From: Aphanomyces cochlioides
Taxonomy: Eukaryota; Oomycota; Saprolegniomycetes; Saprolegniales; Verrucalvaceae
Assembly (NCBI GenBank): GCA_019828595.1
Contig: JAHQRK010000027.1
Location: 558,001 to 622,000, forward strand
Reading direction: 5' to 3'
DNA length: 64,000 nucleotides
Part shown: positions 22,422 to 32,034 of the stretch, one piece after another
Numbering within the stretch: position 1 is the first letter of the stretch
How the letters are laid out: each line of letters begins with the position of its first letter
The notes under the pieces: model-generated
The model's database searches: none
Seen by the model: only the letters and a program-made list of their open reading frames with translations
Told to the model about the DNA's origin: nothing
Made by a program: the position numbers and the translations under genes

Positions 22422-22968
22422 ATCCCATGTATCCCTTGCAAACTTTTCTAATCCAGCTCAACCTCTTTGTCTATATCTTGTCGAGTATGAGCTCCGTTCA
22501 GGGCACGGCTCCTTTGGTAATATGGATGACAATTGAAAAGTGTGCAATATTGGCGCCATTCAGCATTGTGTCGAATCCCTCCAAGTTCTTCGCTTGGCTC
22601 GTTGCCTCATGCAGCGTTCGACTACAAAGAATCGATGGATTGCTTCATTCTTTCAGTCCTTCCTTGGCAAAACTGCACGGCGTGCCACCTTATCAAACCA
22701 GTTGCACAATTTAAGGTCGCCTTTTATCTCATCAGCTAGCACTTAGCTTGGCTTTAGCAGCAAGACCTTGAGAGAATGCTATCGAGATCCAAAGGACCGA
22801 GCTTGTCATGTCAACGTCGTCAAGATTTCCCGTCATCCAGCACCGTAGCTTGTTGCAATGGGGTTATTAATTATTACAGGTTCTCAAGTTCAATATAAAG
22901 TTATACAGTATCTTCACTTTGCTGATTCGCAAACACAACTGCAAAGTGCACTTTGTCACGGGATTGCG
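22422..22968. other. Spacer between epoxide hydrolase genes 3 and 4
   Basis: 547 bp. Small overlapping open frames only; no domain or coding-like bias. Presumably the terminator of copy 3 and the promoter of copy 4. Confidence 0.45.
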
Positions 22969-24080
22969 ATGCCGCCAGCGCCGCCGGAAGATCCGTCGTA
23001 TAACCATCAATATGCCTACGTCAATGGCATTCGAATGCATTTCATCGACGTTGGACCACGAGGTCTGCATGCTTTTCATCCTCCAGACCTCTGAATTCCA
23101 CGTTAGACGCGGTGCCCGTCGTCTTGGTGCATGGATTTCCCGATCTTTGGTACGGCTTGAAGGTGTGTCTCTGTCATGAGTGCTCTTTTCTCACTCGCTT
23201 TAGAACCAAATTGCAGCTCTACGAGACTTTTATCGCGTGATTGTTGCCGGTATCGTCGCTTTGGTTGTAGTCGAATCTAATGTTCTCGCTAGACAATCGT
23301 GGGTTTGGCGGCACGGATGCTCCACCTGACATTGAAAGACTACGTTGAACTCCTCGGTAAGGAGCTATCTCTCATGCTCTCGAATGACTAGTGGTGTAGA
23401 CTTCTTGAACATTGAGAAAGCAGTGTTTATCGGGCACGACTGGGGCGGCTTTGTCGTTTGGAATATGTGTCGTTGGCATCCCAATCGGGTGTTGGCTGTC
23501 GCGGCCGTCTGTACGCCATACATGCCAGCTCTTTCTCGCTGCCCGACGCTCGAAATTGTCGTCAAAGCCTTCCCTGAATTTGAAATCGTCTTCTCTCGAC
23601 CGCACATGGATGCAGTCTTTGAGAACCACCCGACAAACTTTTTCAACCTCCTTTTCAGCAACCGCCCTGTAAAGCCCCGACTGAAGACTCTCGGGGCGTA
23701 CGCTGAAGTCGTGTCCAGTCTCGAGTTCCAGCTGCCTTATCCACGTGTCCTTCCCGCGGCGGAATTCCAGTACTATGTCGACCAGTATCTCCGCCAGGGG
23801 TTTCGAGGTCCCCTCAATTGGTACCGCACGCAAGAGCTCGACCTTGAAGACAATGCTGGAGATCCTATGATCCATCACCGTGCGCTCTCCATTGGCGCTT
23901 CTCACGACTGAATCTTGTGTCCTTACATGAGCCATAGACATGGAAAAATACATCCCTGGCTTCCAGCGCGAGACGATTGAGAATTCGGCGCACTGGGTGC
24001 TCTTGGAGAAACCCGACAAAGTCAATGCGATCCTCCTCAACTGGCTAGCTCCACTAGGACAGACGCGAAGCTCCTTGTAA
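22969..24080 (+). pseudogene. Epoxide hydrolase-like alpha/beta hydrolase 4 (degraded)
   Basis: Fourth paralogue, start at 22969 (MPPAPPEDPSYNHQ). It keeps the family exons: VNGIRMHFIDVGPRG, VVLVHGFPDLWYGLK, NQIAALRDFYRVIVA, DNRGFGGTDAPPDI and GHDWGGFVVWNMCRWHPNR. Three lesions are visible. Exon 4 has lost about 20 bases after TDAPPDI, so the frame stops at TGA while LKDYVELL continues in another frame. A TGA at 23909-23911 follows GASHD, exactly at the acid strand. One more shift is needed to reach MEKYIPGFQRETIENSAHWVLLEKPDK and the stop at 24078-24080. Splices that avoid the lesions would delete the acid residue or part of the lid. It is probably a pseudogene, though some exons could still be transcribed. 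Confidence 0.72.
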
Positions 24081-24244
24081 TGCATGATGAGCTTTCCAGT
24101 GAATGTTCTTCCTCTCAAACCCATGGCTGAGCATCGTCACAATCTGTCATGGGTCGACGTGGTCACGATCCACCAACAGAATTGATGGCTCAGAGCCATC
24201 GTTAGGTCAATCTAGAGCGTGCCGCCTGTCTAAGTCATTGTGAA

Positions 24245-25156
24245 ATGAGCCATCCTCGCTTGGTTGTGACTCGGCAACCAGCTGTGGAGTTCTACAAAGA
24301 CGAAGGAGGTCGGTCGAACTACCTCACAGTCCAACTCGCAGCGCAGTGGGGAAACCGAGAGCCCCCTCCGCCCCCTCGACCACTTCCGCTCCGCGTCACT
24401 TTGCTCTATGAATCGGGTTGACAGCCCCGACGTTGATTTTGAGCTCATGAACGTGACGGTAGGCAACGTTGTCGAAGAGCAAGCAATCTTTCGAGTCGTG
24501 GGGGACGCCCCCCACGCGCTTTTGCTGCGGGACAACTGCGCGACGATCTACTTTCGACTCGAAAAGGTACACATGCCACGACAGGAGACGTCAAGGCGTG
24601 TAGGTGAGTCGCCGCAAGGACGGCCAGCGATTCAAGCTCCGCATTGAAGTTGAGCCGAACAACGGCGTCGACTTGGCTCCAGCGTTCACGACACCAATCT
24701 GCGTCTTGTCGAAGCGAAAACATTCGTCAGATGCTCCAAAGATGGACACGCCCAAGAGTGTGAAGACCTCTAAGGAGGCATTTGACTCGGATCGCCACGA
24801 TGACGATCTCACCAAGCAAATCCATGCGTTGCAAATGCAGCTCGCTCGGCTCACTGCACTTGTCGAGTCACAGGTGAGATCTCCACCACACCATCGTACG
24901 GCATTTCTGACTTTGCTCGACCTGCAGCATGCCTTACTGACACAACTTGTCCACGACAAGCAAAAGGCCGCGGACCTCGACACGCTGCTGAAAGATGGTT
25001 TGATCGCCTTGTAAGCAAACGAGTCTGAAGATGTCTGTAGAAAATGCGTCGTTCGTCTCTGCACTCGGACGCATGGAAAGCCATCGCTCGGCAGTCGTCG
25101 ATGCGTTGCTCAAACCAGTCGAAACCACATCGTACTTCGGCGCAGACTTGTACTAG
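24245..25156 (+). CDS. Unknown conserved-looking protein, coiled-coil C-terminus
   Basis: The N-terminal exon reads MSHPRLVVTRQPAVEFYKDEG, then a beta-rich segment (PLRVTLLYESG), then FELMNVTVGNVVEEQAIFRVVGDAP and CATIYFRLEKVSRRKDGQRF, like a small beta-sandwich that binds a ligand. The second half is helical: TKQIHALQMQLARLTALVES and ALLTQLVHDKQKAADLDTLLKD. The first exon needs an intron (possibly GTCACT...TTTGAG, 49 nt) or a one-base shift near 24420. Later joins work well: an intron after RLEK, one after VESQ, and a 43-nt intron after LLKD leading to NASFVSALGRMESHRSAVV and stop at 25156. I do not recognise a family. Confidence 0.55.
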
Positions 25157-25258
25157 TCCAGTAATGGCACACTCTTCGTTTTTGCTTTGGGGTGAGCATA
25201 ACAACGCGATAGCTGAAAGCACGCGATGAAAGTGTTTGGTTGTTGGTTAGGCAGCGAG

Positions 25259-26732
25259 TTAAATTTCCGACTTGGCTGGTTTCTTGCGCATACCAAAGTA
25301 GGGCGTGATGGCGACGACAAAGAGACCAAACGCAACGAGAGGACTACCGCCATCACATTAGAATCCTCGTCAAAAGACGTACCGATAGTAGACCCAAGCG
25401 ATGGCAATCACAATCAGCGTCGTGCTCAAGCTACATAGCCGCAGTGAGTGGAATTGAAGCAACACGAGCGAAACGCACCCGAGAAGTCCGCTCATGATTT
25501 CGACACTCCGCGATACGATCGTGATAATAAACTGACCGAGGAGTGGAACGCCAGAGAACATGTGCGCGATGTCCACGACAGGCTGAAGCAGAATGTAATA
25601 TCCGAGAGAGACGATGGCGAGGCCAACCAAACGGACGACCCATGTCATAGTTGTCTACGTGAAGGCATTACAACGTCGTGCTCTCTGGGGATGCCACGTA
25701 CGACGTTCGAACGCTCGTTCTCAAACATCGTCTTGGCATTCACAATGCCTTCTTCAAGGAGAGCCACCGATTCGCCGTTCTTCGTGCGGTATGGATGCAA
25801 CTCACCGTCGAAAGGCATGGCGACGACGCTGACCTAAAGCCCAGGTCATGAAAAAATTCCATGAGCAAGGATCGTACCGCTGCGGCAGGTGATAATTCAA
25901 AGCGAATGCGCATGTCTCCAATGGATGCGCGGTCGGAAGGCCATTTCATTCGCCGTGAAATGAATTGATCGTGGTCAATGTTGAATTGCTTGAGAGCTGG
26001 AATGGCTTGGATTTCCTGCTTGATACCAAACTGCAGCTCCAAGATGGACGCCATCTGAAGGAGATTGTCGCGGGCGAGAGATACATCCGATCTTGTTTTG
26101 ATTTTGTCAAGCAACGATGGAGGAACTCGATGCTTTTGCAAGTACACGGATGGCGCGGGGGTCTCATCGCTCAGTTAGATCGAACGATGGACAGAACTAC
26201 CTTCTTGGACGTGTAAGCCCATCGAACAGGGTTCACATAGCTTGCATCTTCAAACCTGTCGCTGTCGATACGCTCTGCGCTCCAGGTCTTCTTATACGAG
26301 TACGTTGTGTCCGTCTTTTTTTGGCCATTTTCCGTGTATGTGTGGTCATGGCGTACTTCTACTCGGCTTGTCGCTCCACGCCTGATTCATTGTCGTACCT
26401 TCCCACTGGAGCATTTCGACAATTCGATGGAGGTACACACCGCGCGCCGCAATGCCAAACTCAACATCTACGACGATAGGACTCTCTTGGTCGTTTTGCG
26501 TCGTCAAGCGTCCCGCCATGTGCACAAGTTTCGATTCAAACGATCGCTTTCCCTCGGGCTCGTACTCCACAACGAGCGCGAGTCCTTCTTCCAAAGCGGT
26601 GTGTTGGCGCACGGCATTGCCTTCGTTCATGAAGAGGAAAAAGAGACCGACTGCGAGCAGGACAAAGCCAAAGACAAAGCCGCAGCCTGTGCTCTCCCTT
26701 GTCGTTGTCTTGGTTGTCGTCTTCGGGTTCAT
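25259..26732 (-). CDS. TMEM43: TMEM43-like inner nuclear/ER membrane protein
   Basis: TMEM43 (LUMA) family member. It starts at 26732 (MNPKTTTKTTTREST); an in-frame Met at 26789 is less likely. The family N-terminus is clear: a membrane helix GFVFGFVLLAVGLFFLFMNEGNAV followed by ALEEGLALVVEYEPEG. A luminal region of beta strands follows, including GIAARGVYLHRIVEMLQWEG and PALKQFNIDHDQFISRRMKW. The C-terminus has four hydrophobic helices (RLVGLAIVSLGYYILLQPVV, VPLLGQFIITIVS, IMSGLLGCVSLVLL, TTLIVIAIAWVYYR), and a last exon after an intron (GTACGT...GCGGTAG) encodes LVAFGLFVVAITPYFGMRKK and stops at 25259. It probably acts in the nuclear envelope or ER. The IQ/WW gene diverges from it 168 bp away. 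Confidence 0.88.
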
Positions 26733-26900
26733 GAACGGATTGCAAAATGAGACCAGACGATCGAACGACAAAATTACAAACCCCTTCACCCCAAAGCTAC
26801 AACAATTCCAAACCCTACACCCCTAAATCCTTAAACCTCAAACCCCTGAACTCCGCTATCAGTTAAACCCCTGTGACCTTTTGCTTTGTTGCACCTTCCC

Positions 26901-29419
26901 ATGTTTGCGCGCGAAGATGCCATCGACGTGAAGGAGGCGGCAGCGATTCGAATCCAGAAGCTGTATCGCCGCCGAGCTGCACGTTATTTGACTTTACAGC
27001 TTGCCAATGCAATTTACCGTAAATGCTACGATGAGTCCACGGGATTGTACTACTATTGCAACCTCAAGACGGGCGAAACAGCGTGGGAACGACCAAAGAT
27101 CTTTGGAAACGAAGACGCACCGACGTTTGAGGAGGCAACACAAGCCAATGTCAAAGACAGCACCCGAAACAATGAGATGGAGAGTCTGCCTGCTGCGAAT
27201 GATCCTGTTCCTGAAGTCGAAGACGCAGCAACACAGTTCCAACTCGATAAGGCAAGGAAAGCCAAGATCAAAGAAGACAAGGAAACCGGTCTCAAGTTGA
27301 TACAGCTGCAAGCTCAGGCCAAGCAAGATCTCGAACGACAAAACCGCAAGAAAATGCATCAAGGGAGGAAAAACTGGGATAAGTGTGTCAAGAGTGAGTT
27401 GCAGCAAGCCCGTGAAGTGCGACTCCAGGCCATCGAGAGTGAGAACAAGCGTACTCTTCAGGATTTCATCGATGGTAGAGCCCATGTGCGTTTAAGTAGC
27501 TGTCTTGAGCATGTCTAAGTGCCACTTTGTAGAAACCTCAAGTCGAGTCGATTCGAGAGGCATGTATGCATGGACACATTGACCGCGTGGAAACGCTGCT
27601 CGCCGAAGGCTGGAGCCCTAATGCCGAAAGCGTACTTGAAATCATTGCAAAGTTGCTTTACTTTATCCTTAGGCGATGGGATTGACGCCTCTCTTTGCGG
27701 CTTGCATTGGTGGACATGTCGAAATCGTGAAATTACTCTTGCAGCGAGGAGCTCAAGTTAACCATCGCCATATTGTACACTTCATACCTCTGTCGATCTC
27801 AAGTCAAGTGTTAAATGGTAGGTGACGCAGCGCACGGCTTACATGGAAGCTTGTCAGCGACCTAACGCCTATGTTGTGCTTGAACTCTTGCGCTGGGGTA
27901 AACTTGATCCCATGTCCGTCGATGTAACATGACACAGGAGCTCGAATTGAATGGAAGGACAAGCAAGGACGAATGGCCAGTGACAGCATTACAAGCAAAA
28001 ACGTCCAGGCTCTACATATCATGGCCAGTAGCGTTTGGACACCCTCGTCTTCTCTTGTCTTTCCCAATGCTTTCCGCGCCGCATCGCTCGCTCTTGCCTT
28101 TGTATCCAAGTGTCAACGGTGTCAGAGCATTCAGCGCAGGAAAGATGCGATCAAAGTCGCCAAAGCGAAGCGTCTAGAGCTCCAAAAGCGTCTCGTCCAA
28201 GCTAAAGTCCAGTGAGTAGAGTCGACTGAGAGCGATGCCTTACTCAGCCAGGTATGACCACGATTTGAAACAGAGCAAACTCCAGTTGAGTCTTCCTAAG
28301 CGCCGCAATGCCGCCGCTTCTGCTGACGAGCGGTACCTTGGGTTATCTTCTGTTATTTGAACTTGCAGTAGGTTTGACCAGACTCGAGACGAAATCTTGC
28401 AAGACGCAGAGCAAGCCGCCTTGGCATTGCACCGCGCAAGCCAACCTGCGTATTTCACCGAAGGCAATCTGCTGATCATCTTGTCCTTTTGCCAGCGCCA
28501 CTGGTTCGACTCACGTGAGCCACGACGACAGTCAAGAAAGCCCAATGCAAGGATAAGCCTCGCACCGACACGACGTTGGATATCGTCCGCAGTGTTACCG
28601 ACAGACTTGAGTGCTCAACTCGAAAAGAACTCAGCCGAAATCAAAGTACGCAAGCTCTCTCAACGTTTTGATTGACTTATGAGTTGATTAGACGATGAGT
28701 GTCGAGTTGCAAGAGTTAGAAGAGACGGAAACAATCAATGTGGACGCAGGTGTTTATGTCAAGTCGTCGACGGCAGAAAGCACAGCTGAAGTCACTCTGA
28801 CAGTTGTCGAGGCTGTCAATTTACCCAAACGACCTCACAATGGCCTGGTACGATCCTCCCGAAGTCGCAATGATTGTCATATAAACCTGTGTAGATTGAT
28901 CCATTCGTCCGGGCGCGCCTCCATGACGAGCATGGACGAATACTTCGTGAGTTTGAAGCCACAGAGCCGAGATTCCAAGAGGAAAGCCCGTCCTGGGACT
29001 TTGAGATGAAATTACATGCCGTGCCGACCATCCGCTGTGTGCTTCATGTCCAGCTCATGGATTTGAACTACGGTCGACCTGAAAAGGCTGGCGAAGTGTC
29101 CATTGCGCTGCGAAAGTATGTCGACCAGAAGGACCATGACGAATGGCATATTTTGCCACCGACGCTCAAGCAAACCCTCGTTGAGGCGGATAAACCACGC
29201 ACGGAACAAGCCAAGTTGCGCCTCATTGTGCGCTTCCAACACGCCAAGGTATGTGTCGTGACGTTCTGTGAACCCCATTATACCATTTAGAACTTGATTC
29301 TCACGCGTGAAATCGCGAAAGCGAGAGGCCGCCGGCAAGAACTTCTCCAGCTACGACGCCAATACATTCAAGGTCAACTCACACACGTTCTTACGCTTCT
29401 TGGGCCCAAGCAAAGCTGA
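26901..29419 (+). CDS. IQ-WW-ankyrin-coiled coil-C2 multidomain scaffold
   Basis: One multi-exon gene. From MFAREDAIDVKEAAAIRIQ: an IQ motif (calmodulin binding, RIQKLYRRRAARYL); a WW domain (YYYCNLKTGETAWERP) that binds proline motifs; a charged coiled coil (KARKAKIKEDKETGLKLIQL); ankyrin-like repeats (IREACMHGHIDRVETLLAEG, TPLFAACIGGHVEIVKLLLQ); a second IQ-like stretch (CQRCQSIQRRKDAI) and coiled coil; then a C2 domain (LTVVEAVNLPKRP, IDPFVRARLHDEHGRILREF, EESPSWDFEMKLHA, VLHVQLMDLNYGRPEKAG); and a basic helical tail ending LGPKQS at 29419. Introns are 40-60 nt, for example after HAK (GTATGT...TTTAG). Exons around 27480-27950 and 28500-28560 are less certain. Likely a Ca2+/membrane-linked scaffold. 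Confidence 0.75.
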
Positions 29420-29447
29420 AAACAAAGCTCCTTTCCGTGCATTTGTC

Positions 29448-31622
29448 TCAGAACCCCGATCGATAGGGCGGACGCCGTCTTGGTTCCTGACTTCTGTCGT
29501 GGGGCCGTTCTCTACTTCGGTCTCGTGGGTGTTCTCTACTCTGGTCTCGAAGGTGTTCTCGGCTGCGCTCATGTGATCGTCGTTCATGGCGGTGATGGGG
29601 GCGTTCGTTGTCACGCTCTCGCGAGCGCTCATTATTTCGACCACGAGGGCGATCTCGACTTCGATCACGTTGGCGTTCATTGCTTCGCTCTCGAGGACGA
29701 TCCTGACTTCGTTTCGCGGTGTGGTCATTTTGAGCGTCGGTATTTTGACGTTTCTTGCGCTCGAAGAAGTACAAATTCTTCGTGAGTGGCTTTTGGACGT
29801 GACCAGGAGGCCATGACTTTTGAAACGCCTCGAGGGCTTCGTCGACAGACAATCGAGCAATTTCAAACAAGTACAGAGCGATGAAATACCCAGCTCGACT
29901 GCCTGCTGTGCAGTGAATGACGACTCGCAGTGGAGCACCACGCACGCCATCCTGCCACTCAGCAAGAGTCTCGTAGAAGAGGTTTTGGTCCGCGATGTTC
30001 GGCACCGCTTTGTGCACCAAATGCATGGTCTTGAGGTCTGGTGAGAGCTTGTCGTTGCGGTAGTACACGCCGCTTTCGTTCAAATTGATAATGCCATGGA
30101 CAGGTTCCTCCTCGCTTGCTAGCCATTCATTGAAATCATCGACGTCCCACGAGCCGTCACTGGCGTAGCGTTCGTCTAGCATCGTTTTAATCGGCATGAA
30201 ATGAACCGTGTCCGACTTGATCCATTCTCCATGAGGTTCTCGTTCAAGCCAATGCGCTGGAGGAGGCAAAAGGTGTGGGTCTCGTTTGCCATACTTCTTC
30301 ATCGCCCAGCCAGGGAGCACTGGGTAGACGATTGGTGCATCGGCGGCGTTAGCATAGCGCCGAAAGAGCTCGTCGATGTAGGCATGCTTGATAATTCCGG
30401 GAGGCCGCGCGTCTGTGAAGGCATCGACTGCGGCTTGGACCGAATAGTTTTTCCGCTGGATTAAGTAACATGCGACCAAAAAGCCCGTGCGATTGAGACC
30501 ATGAGTGCAATGAAGAGCCAAGTGGCCGTCGGGATGGGTCGATTCGAAGTCTTTGACAAGATCTAGGAACTTGTTGACACAATTCCGTGACGGTGCGCCA
30601 TGAAAGCCGTCGAGAGAAAACTTTTTGTACTCCCAGTCAGGAAAGCATGATGGCCCGTCGTAGTACTTCTTCGTATTGGTCAAATCTACAACGAGTTTGA
30701 CGCGGTGGCCTTGCAAAGTTTGCTTGGTGGCAAAGATTTCGGGTGCCCAAGGATCATTGCCGTGGTCAAACGACTCATTGAGCGGAGTGCGCATGGGAAG
30801 AAATGGGGAATCGGCAACTATGGTACCCATGCGAGGGGGGCGGGACCAATTTTCAGGAGGCTTTCGCTTGCTTTCGTTCACACGTTGTCGCTTGGAATCT
30901 CGAAATTTGTCGTCAGTGCCCAAGGCCTCCTTCGAGCGGTCATACTTGTTCTTGGCCCATTCAGGTAATTCTGGGAGCACCATGTCGGCTGTCTGATTGA
31001 ACATTTCATACAGTGTTCGTATGTACATGTGCTTGATAAGGCCGGGGGGTCTTGCCGCCGAAAAGACGTCCAGGGCTTCCTTGACAGTGAGTCCTTTTGT
31101 CGCAATGAGGTATCGAACGATGAGGTATCCTGTGCGGTTAAGTCCGTGGGTGCAATGAACAATCGCCACTGGAGTCAAGCTACTTGAATCCTCATCTTCA
31201 TCGGACGCTTCTTGAAGGGTCTTTTCCCACTTTGACATGACGTCGATGAAACGATGGACAATGTCTTCGCTGGGTACGTCGGCAAAGCCTTCCACGCGCA
31301 TCTTGACGTATTCAATTCCGTGCGGCTCGAATTCAGCTTTTCCATTGTAGTACTTGTATGTGTTGGTCAAATCAATCACGAGATGCACATTCATGTTGCG
31401 TTCTCGGCATGTTTCCAACAGATGCTTCGGCAACCAAGCGCGTTCTTCCGGCAAGACGTACTTCCTATCCAGAGGTACTCGGGCTGCCACAAGCTTCCCA
31501 CGCGTGTCTTCAGATGCGCCCATCGGGATAAACCCGCCCAGTCTGTCTACATCGTCCCAATGGTCCGGTGGTTCCCATGCATCCTTGTCGCGCTTGGAGG
31601 TTGGCGCCATTCGTTGATCCAA
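29448..31622 (-). CDS. Triple DUSP11-like RNA 5'-phosphatase with RS tail
   Basis: 724 residues in one uninterrupted frame holding three consecutive dual-specificity phosphatase modules of the DUSP11/PIR1 and mRNA-capping triphosphatase type, which remove phosphates from RNA 5' ends. Module 1 (about 20-215) has VIDLTNTYKYY and HCTHGLNRT at 156-164. Module 2 (about 255-425) has VVDLTNTKKYY and HCTHGLNRT at 371-379. Both have an intact CX5R loop. Module 3 (about 450-615) keeps the fold (IINLNESGVYY), but its loop is HCTAGSRAG (570-578): Arg is one residue too close to Cys, so it is probably inactive. The last 100 residues are Arg/Ser/Glu/His-rich (RDRSRDRPRG), like splicing-linked RS domains. 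Converges on the scaffold gene with 28 bp between stops. Confidence 0.87.
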   Translation of the reverse strand: MDQRMAPTSKRDKDAWEPPDHWDDVDRLGGFIPMGASEDTRGKLVAARVPLDRKYVLPEERAWLPKHLLETCRERNMNVHLVIDLTNTYKYYNGKAEFEPHGIEYVKMRVEGFADVPSEDIVHRFIDVMSKWEKTLQEASDEDEDSSSLTPVAIVHCTHGLNRTGYLIVRYLIATKGLTVKEALDVFSAARPPGLIKHMYIRTLYEMFNQTADMVLPELPEWAKNKYDRSKEALGTDDKFRDSKRQRVNESKRKPPENWSRPPRMGTIVADSPFLPMRTPLNESFDHGNDPWAPEIFATKQTLQGHRVKLVVDLTNTKKYYDGPSCFPDWEYKKFSLDGFHGAPSRNCVNKFLDLVKDFESTHPDGHLALHCTHGLNRTGFLVACYLIQRKNYSVQAAVDAFTDARPPGIIKHAYIDELFRRYANAADAPIVYPVLPGWAMKKYGKRDPHLLPPPAHWLEREPHGEWIKSDTVHFMPIKTMLDERYASDGSWDVDDFNEWLASEEEPVHGIINLNESGVYYRNDKLSPDLKTMHLVHKAVPNIADQNLFYETLAEWQDGVRGAPLRVVIHCTAGSRAGYFIALYLFEIARLSVDEALEAFQKSWPPGHVQKPLTKNLYFFERKKRQNTDAQNDHTAKRSQDRPRERSNERQRDRSRDRPRGRNNERSRERDNERPHHRHERRSHERSREHLRDQSREHPRDRSRERPHDRSQEPRRRPPYRSGF

Positions 31623-31737
31623 CCAAACTTAAAAGTATCATTTTCAAAACAAATATTCAAATAATTAAAATATTCGTGAAATTATTATTATGAATTTGAG
31701 ATAATGATATTTTTCGAGAGAGAAAATTGAAAAATGA

Positions 31738-32018
31738 ATGGCGCATTCCACCTCAGCCATCCTCAACTTTGAGTGCCCGGGCATTCCCTACGCGGCGACG
31801 ATTGAATTCAACCGTTCGATGGTTCTTTCAAGTGTGGAAGGACAGGAAGGACGAGAATACCAATGCAAACTGACCCAGACGTCCATCCCAGTGACTTCTG
31901 TCGTTCGAAGTCATGGGAGGAAAACGATGCTAGCCATTACCTCAAGCTCTTCGTGATTGCATCGAGAGCTTCTTGTGCGGCGGGGCTCGTAGAGAAGTAC
32001 ATGAGTTATATAATATGA
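31738..32018 (+). CDS. Small hypothetical protein (two exons)
   Basis: About 77 residues. Exon 1 reads MAHSTSAILNFECPGIPYAA, TIEFNRSMVLS; a 47-nt intron (GTGTGGAAGG...GACCCAG, 31832-31878) joins it to VHPSDFCRSKSWEENDASHY and KLFVIASRASCAAGLVEKYM, stop 32016-32018. Without splicing the frame ends at 31956 with a less natural sequence. Size and strand-strand-helix pattern loosely recall Pcc1/LAGE3 subunits of the KEOPS tRNA-modification complex, but the match is too weak to name. Starts 115 bp from the divergent phosphatase gene and ends 16 bp from the convergent GH5 gene. Confidence 0.5.
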
Positions 32019-32034
32019 TAGCTAAAATGGGCGT

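Noticed and set aside
24245..25156. Frameshifts in the unknown coiled-coil gene
   Set aside because: Most apparent breaks are explained by GT-AG introns of 43-49 nt; only the one near 24420 remains ambiguous.
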